A DNA stretch of 64,000 bases from the NCBI RefSeq assembly GCF_025947225.1, contig NZ_CP110005.1, positions 2,542,001 through 2,606,000 of the forward strand, written 5' to 3'. The notes beneath the pieces were generated by a model that was given only the letters and a program-made list of their open reading frames with translations, had not been told where the DNA came from and searched no databases. Made by a program: the position numbers and the translations under genes. Below are positions 20,874 through 29,420 of the stretch, piece after piece. The DNA is from Flavobacterium sp. N2270. Its GTDB lineage: Bacteria; Bacteroidota; Bacteroidia; Flavobacteriales; Flavobacteriaceae. Numbering within the stretch: position 1 is the stretch's first letter; each line of letters opens with the position of its first letter.

Positions 20874-21675
20874 ATTTATTTTTCCCTTTTATAGCTTTAT
20901 TTAATAATTTTCCAATATTTGAAAAAGCAATATTACCTTGTTTTACATCAAAAAACAACTTTAAAAACACCCAAAATAAATACTTTTTATTAAAAATACG
21001 ATAAAAAATTGCTCCTTGATTAAAATATTTTAATTCATTAGAAATAACTTGAGAAGTCGTTTTATTATTATGAATCGTTAATGTTTTAGGAACAAATCCT
21101 ATTTTTATTTTTTTCTTCTTTGCGTCTGCCAAAAAAACAGCTTCTTCACCAAGTGATATAAGACTTCCTAATCCGAAATTTTCATCAAAAGAAACAATAT
21201 TATAAATACTTTCTCTTTTAAAAATCAGCTCAATTGATGATGCATTTAAAACTTCAAACCAGTTTAACTTTGGTTGAAATTTATCGGGATATTTTTTTGA
21301 AAAACCACCAGATTCTATTTTAAAACGAAAACGAAAGCCATCAAAATCTTTACGTTTATTAAATGTTTTTATTATTTTTTCAGAGAATTTTAAATCAAAA
21401 ACAACGTCGTCATCTGTAAAAACTAAAATGTCTTTACTTGAATTTTGAAGAGCAATATTTCTACTTTTAGACAAGCCTTTTTCAAACACATTGATAACTT
21501 TTACTGATTCATAATCAGATTTTAAGATTGCATCGCTAGTAGTTTGATTGACAATTAAAATATTAAAATTGTAGAAACCTGAAAACACAAACATAGACTG
21601 CAAAAAATCGAAATTTGTTCGATTCATCGTAGCAATTAAAATTTCAATATCTGATGTATTATAGGTTTTTATCAA
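20851..21675 (-). CDS. Family 2 glycosyltransferase with TTG start
   Basis: A 274-residue glycosyltransferase. DIEILIATMNRTNFDFL is the first GT-A strand, KGLSKSRNIALQNS follows, and ILVFTDDDVVFD near residue 90 is the DxD metal site. LGSLISLGEEAVFLADAKK supplies the acidic catalytic motif. The start is TTG 21675; the first ATG (residue 17) would cut off the first beta strand, so TTG is chosen. A -7 box on the reverse strand (21699-21692) lies 17 bases upstream, which agrees. The 3' end overlaps the FdtA-like gene by 23 bases. It probably adds one sugar of the repeat unit. Confidence 0.8.
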   Translation of the reverse strand: MIKTYNTSDIEILIATMNRTNFDFLQSMFVFSGFYNFNILIVNQTTSDAILKSDYESVKVINVFEKGLSKSRNIALQNSSKDILVFTDDDVVFDLKFSEKIIKTFNKRKDFDGFRFRFKIESGGFSKKYPDKFQPKLNWFEVLNASSIELIFKRESIYNIVSFDENFGLGSLISLGEEAVFLADAKKKKIKIGFVPKTLTIHNNKTTSQVISNELKYFNQGAIFYRIFNKKYLFWVFLKLFFDVKQGNIAFSNIGKLLNKAIKGKNKYAKYIRL

Positions 21676-21681
21676 TTGTGT

Positions 21682-21699
21682 TATCTTTACACAAAGATA
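21682..21699. promoter_or_regulatory. Palindromic pair of -7 boxes between divergent glycosyltransferase genes
   Basis: TATCTTT (21682-21688), ACAC, AAAGATA (21693-21699) form a perfect 7-base inverted repeat. The reverse-strand half reads TATCTTTG, a full TAnnTTTG box for the gene starting at 21675. The forward half reads TATCTTTA, one mismatch, for the gene at 21725. Confidence 0.5.
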
Positions 21700-21724
21700 G
21701 ACAAATTAGAAATAGAAAAAATCA

Positions 21725-22867
21725 ATGAAAATTTTATTACTTGGTGAATACAGCAGACTGCATAATTCTTTAAAAGAAGGATTGGTTTCATTGGGTAATG
21801 AAGTAATTATTGTAGGTTGTGGCGATAAGTTTAAACAATTTCCTGTAGATTATTTTATTAATGCAAAAATTTGCAACGACAACAAAATTGCCAATTTCCT
21901 TTTTAAAAGTATTCGTAAAGTAACTTCCGTTAATTTTGAAAAGATTGAAAAAGCAATTCGATTTTATTTTTTACTTCCAAAACTAAATGATTTTGACCAT
22001 GTACAATTGATTAATTCAGATGCTTTAGAAACTTACCCTTTTCTGTCGCGTTTTTTGTATAAAAAATTATTTACCAAAATAAAATCGAGAAGTTTATTAG
22101 TATGTGGAGATGAAGCTCCGGTTATAGAATATTTGTTAAAAAAAGAAATGAAATATTCTATTTTGACTCCTTATTTTGAAAATAAATCACTTAAAAAACA
22201 ATTCAATTTTCCTTTGAAATACATTACTTCAGAATATCGAAAAACGTTTAACTGGTTAAAAGAAAATTGTCAAAATCTAATTACATCTGATTTAGATTAT
22301 GAAATTCCAATGCAACAAATGGGGTTTCAAACTACGCTTATTCCTAATCCAATAAATACAGATAAGATTAAATATTCGCCTTTAAAAATAGAAAACAAAA
22401 TCATTATTTTCTTAGGCATAAATAGATTGAGTTATCTTAAAAAAGGGATTCCGTTTTTTGAAAAAGCATTAGAAATTATTCAAAGAAAATATCCAGAAAA
22501 AGTCGAAATCATTATTACGGAAAACATTCCATATAACGAATACATTTCTATTTACAATAAAGCACATATTTTACTGGATCAAGTATATGCTTACGATCAA
22601 GGTTATAATGCTTTAGAAGCGATGACAAAAGGAAAAGTGGTTTTCACAGGTGCAGAAAGTGAATTTTTACAACACTATGATTTAAACGAAAATGAGGTTT
22701 GCATAAATGCTCTTCCTGATGTGAATGACATTGTTGAAAACCTGAGTTTGATAATTGAAAGCCCAGATTTAATTTTAGAAATTTCAAAAAACGCAAAAAC
22801 TTTTATAGAACAAAAACATCATTACAAAACTATTGCAAATACTTATTTAAAAACTTGGGGCTTTTAA
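21725..22867 (+). CDS. Family 4-like glycosyltransferase (GT-B fold)
   Basis: A 380-residue GT-B glycosyltransferase. The N-terminal domain starts MKILLLGEYSRLHNSLKEGLVSLG, the typical Rossmann strand and glycine loop. The C-terminal domain has IIIFLGINRLSYLKKGIPFFEKAL near residue 225, then HILLDQVYAYDQGYNALEAMTKGKVVF near 285-310. That last segment holds the acidic and glycine residues that bind the nucleotide sugar in GT4 enzymes. It is the only forward gene in a reverse-strand stretch. Its last 38 bases overlap, tail to tail, the end of the membrane-protein gene that follows. Confidence 0.78.
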   Translation: MKILLLGEYSRLHNSLKEGLVSLGNEVIIVGCGDKFKQFPVDYFINAKICNDNKIANFLFKSIRKVTSVNFEKIEKAIRFYFLLPKLNDFDHVQLINSDALETYPFLSRFLYKKLFTKIKSRSLLVCGDEAPVIEYLLKKEMKYSILTPYFENKSLKKQFNFPLKYITSEYRKTFNWLKENCQNLITSDLDYEIPMQQMGFQTTLIPNPINTDKIKYSPLKIENKIIIFLGINRLSYLKKGIPFFEKALEIIQRKYPEKVEIIITENIPYNEYISIYNKAHILLDQVYAYDQGYNALEAMTKGKVVFTGAESEFLQHYDLNENEVCINALPDVNDIVENLSLIIESPDLILEISKNAKTFIEQKHHYKTIANTYLKTWGF

Positions 22868-24164
22868 TATGATTCTTTACAAACAGTAAAACAACCACAA
22901 TCATTGCAAATTCAAAAGGAAAACTAAATCTGCTATTATTTCCAAAGGTTACCAATGCTTGTAAAACAGAACTCGAAAAAACAAGTGCAATAATTATCAA
23001 TTCAAATGTGATTCTTCGGTTTTTAAGAAATAAATAAAAATAGAAAAACATCAATCCAATAAAAACAATCTTAAAAATTTGAATAATGAAACTTTGAATT
23101 TTCCATATAAAACCAATTATAGAATCGACACTTGAATTATTAAATTTCACAAAAGGTTTCATATCAAATACTTTCCAAAAATCTAAAAAAGATTTTGAAA
23201 TAACTTGTTCAAAAAAATCAGCTTGATTATTTTCAATTGTTTCTTTTCCAAACTTACCTAACTCATTAGATAAATCGGGGAAATTATTATAATATTTATT
23301 AAAAACGCTATCATTATAAGCATACCAAATAGACATGGCAACATCTTTATTTTCTTTTATTGCTTCATCTCTATATTTAATATAAGGATCTTTAATCCAT
23401 TTATATTTTTCGGGAGCTTTCTCTACAAAATATACACAATTTTGAGAAATATTTAAACCAAAATAAGTAGTTGAAACAAAATAGCCTGTGTTCAATTTAT
23501 TTACATAAGACCATCCAAAATAAGCAATTAACGGAAAAATCAAGATTATAATGCGTCTATTAATAATTTTCTTAAAACTAAATGATTTTAAAGCATATAA
23601 ACCATAAAATAAAAAAGATACATAAGCATAAAATGGTTTTATTAATACAAGAAAACCTAACAATAAACTGATTAAGACTAATTGTATTAATGTAGGCTCT
23701 TCTAAATACTTTTTTGAAAGCATCCAAAAGATTATACTGAAAACAAACACTACAAAAGCTTCAACTAAAATAGCAGTTTCAAAAAAGAAATAACATAGTA
23801 AACTGTTTATAAGTAAAACAATCCAAAAACTTTGTTTTTTTGAAAATTGTAATTCTTCTAAGGTTGCATACCAAAAACACAATGTAAAAAGTCCTATTAA
23901 AAACTGGTACAACATTGTAATTTTCATAGTTCCAAAAGCCAAAGCAATTAAAATTGGATAACCTGGACTTCTCCAACCAATATATCCTGAGAAATCTAAT
24001 TTTAGAATATATTCAGATAATTCCATATAACTCCAACTGTCAGGAACTTTAGTGATTTTTAAGTACATTAAAAACAATAAAGTACGAAACAAAAATCCAA
24101 TAAGAAGTAACAACTTAACTTCTTTTTGATTTAAAAACTGAATTATTTTATTTAAATGTTTCAT
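22830..24164 (-). CDS. Polytopic membrane protein, GT-C / ArnT-like
   Basis: A 444-residue membrane protein with about ten hydrophobic helices. It looks like a GT-C enzyme that uses a lipid-linked sugar: an early charged loop LKITKVPDSWSYMELSEYI near residue 35-53 contains an acidic residue at the usual catalytic place, and SGYIGWRSPGYPILIALAF follows. A soluble region near residues 220-330 (NISQNCVYFVEKAPEKYKWI) would face the periplasm. The role might be to decorate a glycan after export. It lacks a clear PMT signature, so a polymerase (Wzy) role remains possible. It overlaps the flippase gene by one base. Confidence 0.6.
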   Translation of the reverse strand: MKHLNKIIQFLNQKEVKLLLLIGFLFRTLLFLMYLKITKVPDSWSYMELSEYILKLDFSGYIGWRSPGYPILIALAFGTMKITMLYQFLIGLFTLCFWYATLEELQFSKKQSFWIVLLINSLLCYFFFETAILVEAFVVFVFSIIFWMLSKKYLEEPTLIQLVLISLLLGFLVLIKPFYAYVSFLFYGLYALKSFSFKKIINRRIIILIFPLIAYFGWSYVNKLNTGYFVSTTYFGLNISQNCVYFVEKAPEKYKWIKDPYIKYRDEAIKENKDVAMSIWYAYNDSVFNKYYNNFPDLSNELGKFGKETIENNQADFFEQVISKSFLDFWKVFDMKPFVKFNNSSVDSIIGFIWKIQSFIIQIFKIVFIGLMFFYFYLFLKNRRITFELIIIALVFSSSVLQALVTFGNNSRFSFPFEFAMIVVVLLFVKNHIKSPKFLNKYLQ

Positions 24165-25438
24165 TAAATCATCATTTTTCTAAAATAAATACTAACAACA
24201 ATAAAGTATAAAAAATAAGTAACAGCGTAAGCCATAACAGCACCTTCTACACCAAAAATTTGAATTCCAAAATAACTCGAAAAAATTAAAATGGTAAACG
24301 AAATTATTTCGGTAATAAAATAAGGTTTAACCAACTTTTTAGCAAAAAACTGTATGGCTAAAATTAACGCTGCTGCTCTAAAAAAATCACCTAATAATTG
24401 CCAAAAAAACAAATTTGAAACTGCTGAGAAATCTTTGGTAAATAAAACTAAAATTACAATATCTTTTAAAAAATACATAAGAATTAAACCAACACTAAAT
24501 AATGGTAAAATAGTTTTGTAAAACTGCTGAACTAACGGCCTATTTTCTTGCAAAGATGCTGTTTTAGAGAGCTCTGGTAAATAATACAAACTGACTAAAG
24601 TAGTAATAAACATCATGTAAAAGCTCGAAATTCTACTCATCGCTTCATAATATCCGGCTGCTTCAATTGATTGTGCTGAAATGATTAATTTTCGAATATA
24701 AATGTATACAACTGGTGTTAAAATAGAAGAAAACAAAGTCATTGAAGCAAAAACAAATACTTTTTTAATTTGATTAAAATCAAAATGTTGAATATTTAAA
24801 ACTTCTTGCAATGAAAATTGCTTTAAGAAATAAAAACCTGAAAAACAGAATAATAAAAACGAAACAATCGACACCGAAATCATTGCTCCCAAAACGGTAA
24901 ACTTCCACATTAGGAAAACCGAAATTAAGAGTCCGGCTATATAACTAAAAATAGTTGTCGTAATTACATTTTTATATAAACTAAGTCCGTTAATTACAGA
25001 AACAAAAAACAAATGCAATATTGAGAATGGAATTGAAAAAGCCAAGATTTGTAACGCTAATAAATACGTTTCATTTCCATTTAAAATAGAAGTTAAAAAA
25101 TAACTTGAACCTATTAAGACAGTAAAACTAACCAATAAAGAAGTAATTAATAAAGTGTAAAAAACAGTCGTCAATAAAGAATATACTTTGTTTTTATCTT
25201 CTTGATTTTCTGCAACCGTTTTAACAATTCCATTTTGAAAACCTAGAATTCCAACAGCTTCTAGAGTGGAACTAAAATTTCTGAAATTTCCCATTAAAGC
25301 CATTCCAGATGGACCAATAAAATAAGCAATTGCTTTTGAAGAAAGTAACCCCGTAAAAATTCGCACCAATAGACTTGCGCTATTAAAACTCGCAATTTTA
25401 AATAAAGGTGATTTTGCTATATTTTTTATCCAATTCAA
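24164..25438 (-). CDS. Wzx-type oligosaccharide flippase (TTG start)
   Basis: A 424-residue protein of the MVF/polysaccharide-transporter superfamily, with 12-14 hydrophobic helices. These proteins flip undecaprenyl-linked repeat units across the inner membrane. Signs are the early LVRIFTGLLSSKAIAYFIGPSGMALMGNF, typical of Wzx/O-antigen translocases, and paired helices to the end. The start is TTG 25438: an in-frame stop lies just before it and the next ATG is some 50 residues in, past the first helix. It begins one base after the fdtB-like stop. The presence of a flippase makes this a Wzx/Wzy-type glycan locus. Confidence 0.82.
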   Translation of the reverse strand: MNWIKNIAKSPLFKIASFNSASLLVRIFTGLLSSKAIAYFIGPSGMALMGNFRNFSSTLEAVGILGFQNGIVKTVAENQEDKNKVYSLLTTVFYTLLITSLLVSFTVLIGSSYFLTSILNGNETYLLALQILAFSIPFSILHLFFVSVINGLSLYKNVITTTIFSYIAGLLISVFLMWKFTVLGAMISVSIVSFLLFCFSGFYFLKQFSLQEVLNIQHFDFNQIKKVFVFASMTLFSSILTPVVYIYIRKLIISAQSIEAAGYYEAMSRISSFYMMFITTLVSLYYLPELSKTASLQENRPLVQQFYKTILPLFSVGLILMYFLKDIVILVLFTKDFSAVSNLFFWQLLGDFFRAAALILAIQFFAKKLVKPYFITEIISFTILIFSSYFGIQIFGVEGAVMAYAVTYFLYFIVVSIYFRKMMI

Positions 25439-25439
25439 A

Positions 25440-26543
25440 TTAGTAGTTATTTAAAGTGGCAATGATTTTATTGATTTCTGCTTCCGTCAAAGTTCCGTTT
25501 AAAGGAATACTTAAAACCTCATCATGAATTTTCTCTGAGATAGGATAAGACAAAACATTCCAATCTTTTAACGCTTTTTGTTTGTGTGGTGGAATTGGAT
25601 AGTGAATCATTGTTTCAATTCCGTTTTTAAGTAAATATTCTTTTAAATCATTTCTGTTTTTTGTTCGAATGACAAACAAATGAAAAACATGAATCTCTGA
25701 ATAGTCCCAAAAAGGAAGAATTATTTTTTCGTTTTTTATTTCAGTTAAATAGCGTTTTGCAATTTCTCTACGAATTTGATTTTCTTTATCAAGTTCTGGT
25801 AATTTTACATTTAAAAAAGCAGCTTGCAATTCGTCTAAACGAGAATTAACTCCAATTAATTCATTTTCATATTTTACTTTAGAGCCATAATTTCGAAGTG
25901 AAAATAAAACCTCAGCCAATTCATCATCATTTGTGGTAATGGCACCAGCATCGCCAAGAGCACCTAAATTTTTTCCTGGATAAAAGCTATATGCTGACGC
26001 TGATTTAAGATTGTTGATTGCTGATTGTTGATTGTTGAATTTAGAACCGTGTGATTGAGCTGCATCTTCAATAATCAACAAATTATTTTTTTGAGCAATT
26101 TTGTTAATAGCCTCCATTTCACACAATTGACCGTATAAATGAACCGGTAAAATGGCTTTAGTTTTAGAGGTAATTTTAGCCTCAATTAAATCCGGATTTA
26201 AATTATATGTTTCTAATCTTGGTTCAACCAAAACCGGAACTAAATCAGCCTCAAGAACTGCTAAAATAGTCGCTATATAAGTATTTGAAGGAACTATTAC
26301 TTCATCTCCTTTTTGTATTTTCCCTAAATGAATATTGGCTTTTAAAATTAAAACCAAAGCATCTAAACCATTACCAACACCAATGCAGTGTTTTGCTCCA
26401 CAATATTGCGCAAAACTTTCTTCAAAAAGCTTTACTTCCTTTCCTAAAATATACCATCCACCTTCTAAAAATTGTTCCATTTTTTGTTTGAAAGCGCTCT
26501 CAAAAGTTTGGTTTACTTTTTTTAAATCTAGGAATTTTATCAT
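25440..26543 (-). CDS. FdtB-like sugar aminotransferase (DegT/DnrJ/EryC1/StrS family)
   Basis: A 367-residue PLP enzyme. With the FdtA-like cupin it should make a dTDP-3-amino-3,6-dideoxyhexose by amination at C3. Motifs: IKFLDLKKVNQ at the N-terminus, GVGNGLDALVLILKA near 55-70, VPSNTYIATILAVLEA near 87-105, the PLP-contact aspartate in LLIIEDAAQSHGS near 155-167, and the PLP lysine K191 in SFYPGKNLGALGDAGAI. Residues 170-179 (NNQQSAINNL) are encoded by a heptanucleotide tandem repeat not typical of the family. The gene overlaps the upstream acyltransferase gene by 4 bases (ATGA) and is one base from the flippase start. Confidence 0.85.
   Translation of the reverse strand: MIKFLDLKKVNQTFESAFKQKMEQFLEGGWYILGKEVKLFEESFAQYCGAKHCIGVGNGLDALVLILKANIHLGKIQKGDEVIVPSNTYIATILAVLEADLVPVLVEPRLETYNLNPDLIEAKITSKTKAILPVHLYGQLCEMEAINKIAQKNNLLIIEDAAQSHGSKFNNQQSAINNLKSASAYSFYPGKNLGALGDAGAITTNDDELAEVLFSLRNYGSKVKYENELIGVNSRLDELQAAFLNVKLPELDKENQIRREIAKRYLTEIKNEKIILPFWDYSEIHVFHLFVIRTKNRNDLKEYLLKNGIETMIHYPIPPHKQKALKDWNVLSYPISEKIHDEVLSIPLNGTLTEAEINKIIATLNNY
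26009..26036 (-). repeat. Four tandem heptanucleotides inside the fdtB-like gene
   Basis: On the coding strand the repeat is AACAATC, AACAATC, AGCAATC, AACAATC. It is read through in frame as NNQQSAINNL, directly upstream of the PLP lysine codon (25971-25973). Because seven is not a multiple of three, gain or loss of one unit would shift the frame. Confidence 0.85.
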
Positions 26544-27523
26544 ATTAAAACAGTGTCTAAAAGTGAATGGTTTTTAGTTTCAATTTCATAGAAATTTTGA
26601 ACAATTGTTCTTGCTCCAAAACTTTCTTTCCAATAATGTAAACTTACGTTTAGTTTTCTTCCATGTTCTTCATTTGAAATTCCAAAGTCGAAATATTTCT
26701 CATTTTTATAGACTACGTTAATTAAATGATGATACAAAAAGTCTAATCCTCCAAGCTCGTTATTGAACGCTTTATTTCCCGAAATATATTGAGGATGAAT
26801 CACATTATCAGTTACAAAAACTGTAACTCCACCAACTATTTTATCAACTTGATAAACATTATATTGTTTAATTTGATTAGGAAATTTTGACTTTAAATAA
26901 GAAATTTCAGTTAAAGAATGAACAGGATTTGCATTATATCGCTCTTTTAAATTAGGAATCAATAGTTCGTTCCAAAATGAAGTAAAATCATTCTCTTCTT
27001 TAACTAATAAACCATTTGACTTTCCTTTTTCGATTCCTCTTTTTCGAACTCTTGAAACAGGAACTTGATTTGAAATTTCTAAAACAGCTAATGCATCTCT
27101 CCTATTTAGTTTTGCATCCAAAAGGAAACTAACATATTCCATTTCATCAGATGGAAAACTATTGTAAATGGATGGAATAATTTTTAAGTGCAACTTACTT
27201 ATAAGATTTTTGTTCAAAAACTCTAAAATCGTTTTAACAATTAAAATTACATCTGACAAAATCACTTTCGCATTCAATACTAGTCCTCCATAAGTTAATC
27301 CTTGATGAGAATGTAAAATATTTTCAACTTTATGCGCAGGTAAAACAGCAACCAATTTATCTTTAACATCAAAAATAAGCAATGAATAGTCATCAAATCT
27401 ATCTTTATGATATTCCATAAAGTCTCTATGAAATAAAAATGTTGCATTCTTTGCGTTTGCTACAAATGTATTCCAATCCTTATAATGACTTGACTGATAT
27501 CGATGAACTCTATAGTTATTCAA
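26540..27523 (-). CDS. FemAB/GNAT-like acyltransferase (TTG start)
   Basis: A 327-residue protein with two acyltransferase-like halves, as in the FemAB / GNAT superfamily. Seen: NATFLFHRDFMEYHKDRFDDYSL near 25-47, LVAVLPAHKVENILHSHQGLTYGG near 55-80, and in the second half VDKIVGGVTVFVTDNVIHPQYISGN and YFDFGISNEEHGRKLN near 285-300. Such proteins transfer acetyl or aminoacyl groups to amino sugars or peptidoglycan. As the gene before the FdtB-like aminotransferase (4-base overlap), it may acylate the 3-amino group, the job done by FdtC elsewhere. TTG 27523 is the only upstream start that keeps the first strand. Confidence 0.68.
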   Translation of the reverse strand: MNNYRVHRYQSSHYKDWNTFVANAKNATFLFHRDFMEYHKDRFDDYSLLIFDVKDKLVAVLPAHKVENILHSHQGLTYGGLVLNAKVILSDVILIVKTILEFLNKNLISKLHLKIIPSIYNSFPSDEMEYVSFLLDAKLNRRDALAVLEISNQVPVSRVRKRGIEKGKSNGLLVKEENDFTSFWNELLIPNLKERYNANPVHSLTEISYLKSKFPNQIKQYNVYQVDKIVGGVTVFVTDNVIHPQYISGNKAFNNELGGLDFLYHHLINVVYKNEKYFDFGISNEEHGRKLNVSLHYWKESFGARTIVQNFYEIETKNHSLLDTVLI

Positions 27524-27629
27524 TAGAAATTATTTTTTGGAAAATTACTAATTTTTTAATTCTTCAGCAGTAGTTTTTACTATTTTCTAATAAAAAACAT
27601 TATATTGGTACTGAAATATTTATTTTTTC

Positions 27630-29420
27630 ATGATAAAAAAAATTACTCTTATCCTTTTTTTATTTTGCCTACTAATTCCTGTCTCGTTTTTTGCACAGGA
27701 TATTTCATTATATACACAAATTAACGGACGTTATGATTTTACATTTGTTGGTAATACTTTAAATACCAATGAAAATTCGTTTATGTCTTCACCTACAATT
27801 CTTACAAGTTCTTCCGCAGATTTAAATTTAGCTTCAACTGATGTTATTGAACGAGCTTATTTATACTGGGCAGGTTGTGGAACCGGAGATTTTAATGTAC
27901 AATTAAATGGAATTGATATAACTCCTGATAGGACGTTTTCAATTATTCAAGCTAGTTCTGGTTGGCCACATTTTAGTGCATTTAAAGATATTACTGCTCA
28001 AGTACAAGCCACAGGAAATGGAACTTACACACTTTCTGATTTAGATTTAACAGCTGAAATTCCTCAATATTTTCAAAACAGAACTAATTTTGGAGGTTGG
28101 GCAATTATTGTGGTTTATCAAAACGATGCTTTACCCTTAAATCAATTGAATATTTACGATGGAATGCAAGCTGTTCCTGATAGAATTGATATTTCGCTAA
28201 ACAGCTTAAACGTTATTGATAATTTTGATGCTAAAATTGGTTTCTTAGCTTGGGAAGGCGATGTTGGAATTGCGAATAATGAGTCACTAACCATTAACGG
28301 AAGTGTATTAAGTAACCCTCCGCTAAACCCAAGTAACAATGCTTTTAACAGTACTAATAGTGTAACAGGTTCAAACTCTTTATTCAACATGGATTTAGAC
28401 ATTTATACTATTCAAAATAACATTCAAATTGGTGACACAACTGCCGATATTTCATTAACTTCAGATCAAGATTATGTAATGATTAATGCAATTGTAACTA
28501 AACTAAACAGTCAATTACCCGATGCTACAATTGTTTTAAATAATTACATTTCAGAATGTAATACAGGTTATATAGAACTAGACTATACTGTTTATAACGT
28601 TAATAGTACTGATTTTTTACCTGCTAATACACCAATTACTTTTTATACTCAAAACACATTACTAGGCACTTTTTATACTCAAAACGACATACCAATTGGC
28701 GGAAATGAAAACAATACTATTATATTAAATATTCCTAATGCTATTTCAAGCCCTTTTACACTTACTGCTGTTGTAGACGATAATGGAACAAGATCAGGAA
28801 TTGTTACTGAACTTGTAGAAACAAATAATGAATTTGAAACCGTTATTGAATTAAAATTACCACCTACTTTTAATTATTTAGAAGATTTGTTATCATGTAA
28901 CTTAGGTTTAACCAAAGGAATATTTGATTTTTCAAATTATGAAGAATTGGTTAAGAACGACCAATCTCATATTGTAACTTTTCATGAAAGTTATAACGAT
29001 GCCTTTTTAAATAATAATGAAATTTTCAATACTACTAATTTTGAAGCTATCACTACTCCAAAAGAAATTTTTGTGAGAATTGAAAATGAATTTTGTTATA
29101 GCTTAACTTCTTTTAATCTAAGAACAAGAAACTGTCCGCCAGAAGTATTTAATGCAGTTTCTGCAAACAATGACGGATTAAATGATAGTTTCTATATTGA
29201 AGGCTTACGCGATATTTTTGTTAATTTTAAATTAGAAATATACAACCGCTGGGGAAAACACATTTGGACTGGTGATAACAGCATGCCTGATTGGGATGGA
29301 AAAGTTAAAAAATCAGTTGGACCAGATGATGCTCCTGATGGAACTTACTACTATATTCTTTACCTAAATGATCCAGATTATAATGAACCCTTAACTGGTT
29401 ATTTATACCTTACGAGATAA
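27630..29420 (+). CDS. Secreted protein with type IX secretion type B (CHU_C) sorting domain
   Basis: A 596-residue exported protein. A signal peptide (MIKKITLILFLFCLLIPVSFFAQ) is followed by a large beta-rich region with ASTDVIERAYLYWAGCGTGD near 70-90. The middle has repeat-like immunoglobulin-type strands. The C-terminus from about residue 510 has PPEVFNAVSANNDGLNDSF, LEIYNRWGKHIWTGD, DGTYYYILYL and LTGYLYLTR. This is the gliding-motility-associated C-terminal (CHU_C) domain, which directs type IX secretion to the cell surface. The N-terminal region is not a domain I can name. The next gene begins on the base after its stop, so the two are likely linked. Confidence 0.85.
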   Translation: MIKKITLILFLFCLLIPVSFFAQDISLYTQINGRYDFTFVGNTLNTNENSFMSSPTILTSSSADLNLASTDVIERAYLYWAGCGTGDFNVQLNGIDITPDRTFSIIQASSGWPHFSAFKDITAQVQATGNGTYTLSDLDLTAEIPQYFQNRTNFGGWAIIVVYQNDALPLNQLNIYDGMQAVPDRIDISLNSLNVIDNFDAKIGFLAWEGDVGIANNESLTINGSVLSNPPLNPSNNAFNSTNSVTGSNSLFNMDLDIYTIQNNIQIGDTTADISLTSDQDYVMINAIVTKLNSQLPDATIVLNNYISECNTGYIELDYTVYNVNSTDFLPANTPITFYTQNTLLGTFYTQNDIPIGGNENNTIILNIPNAISSPFTLTAVVDDNGTRSGIVTELVETNNEFETVIELKLPPTFNYLEDLLSCNLGLTKGIFDFSNYEELVKNDQSHIVTFHESYNDAFLNNNEIFNTTNFEAITTPKEIFVRIENEFCYSLTSFNLRTRNCPPEVFNAVSANNDGLNDSFYIEGLRDIFVNFKLEIYNRWGKHIWTGDNSMPDWDGKVKKSVGPDDAPDGTYYYILYLNDPDYNEPLTGYLYLTR

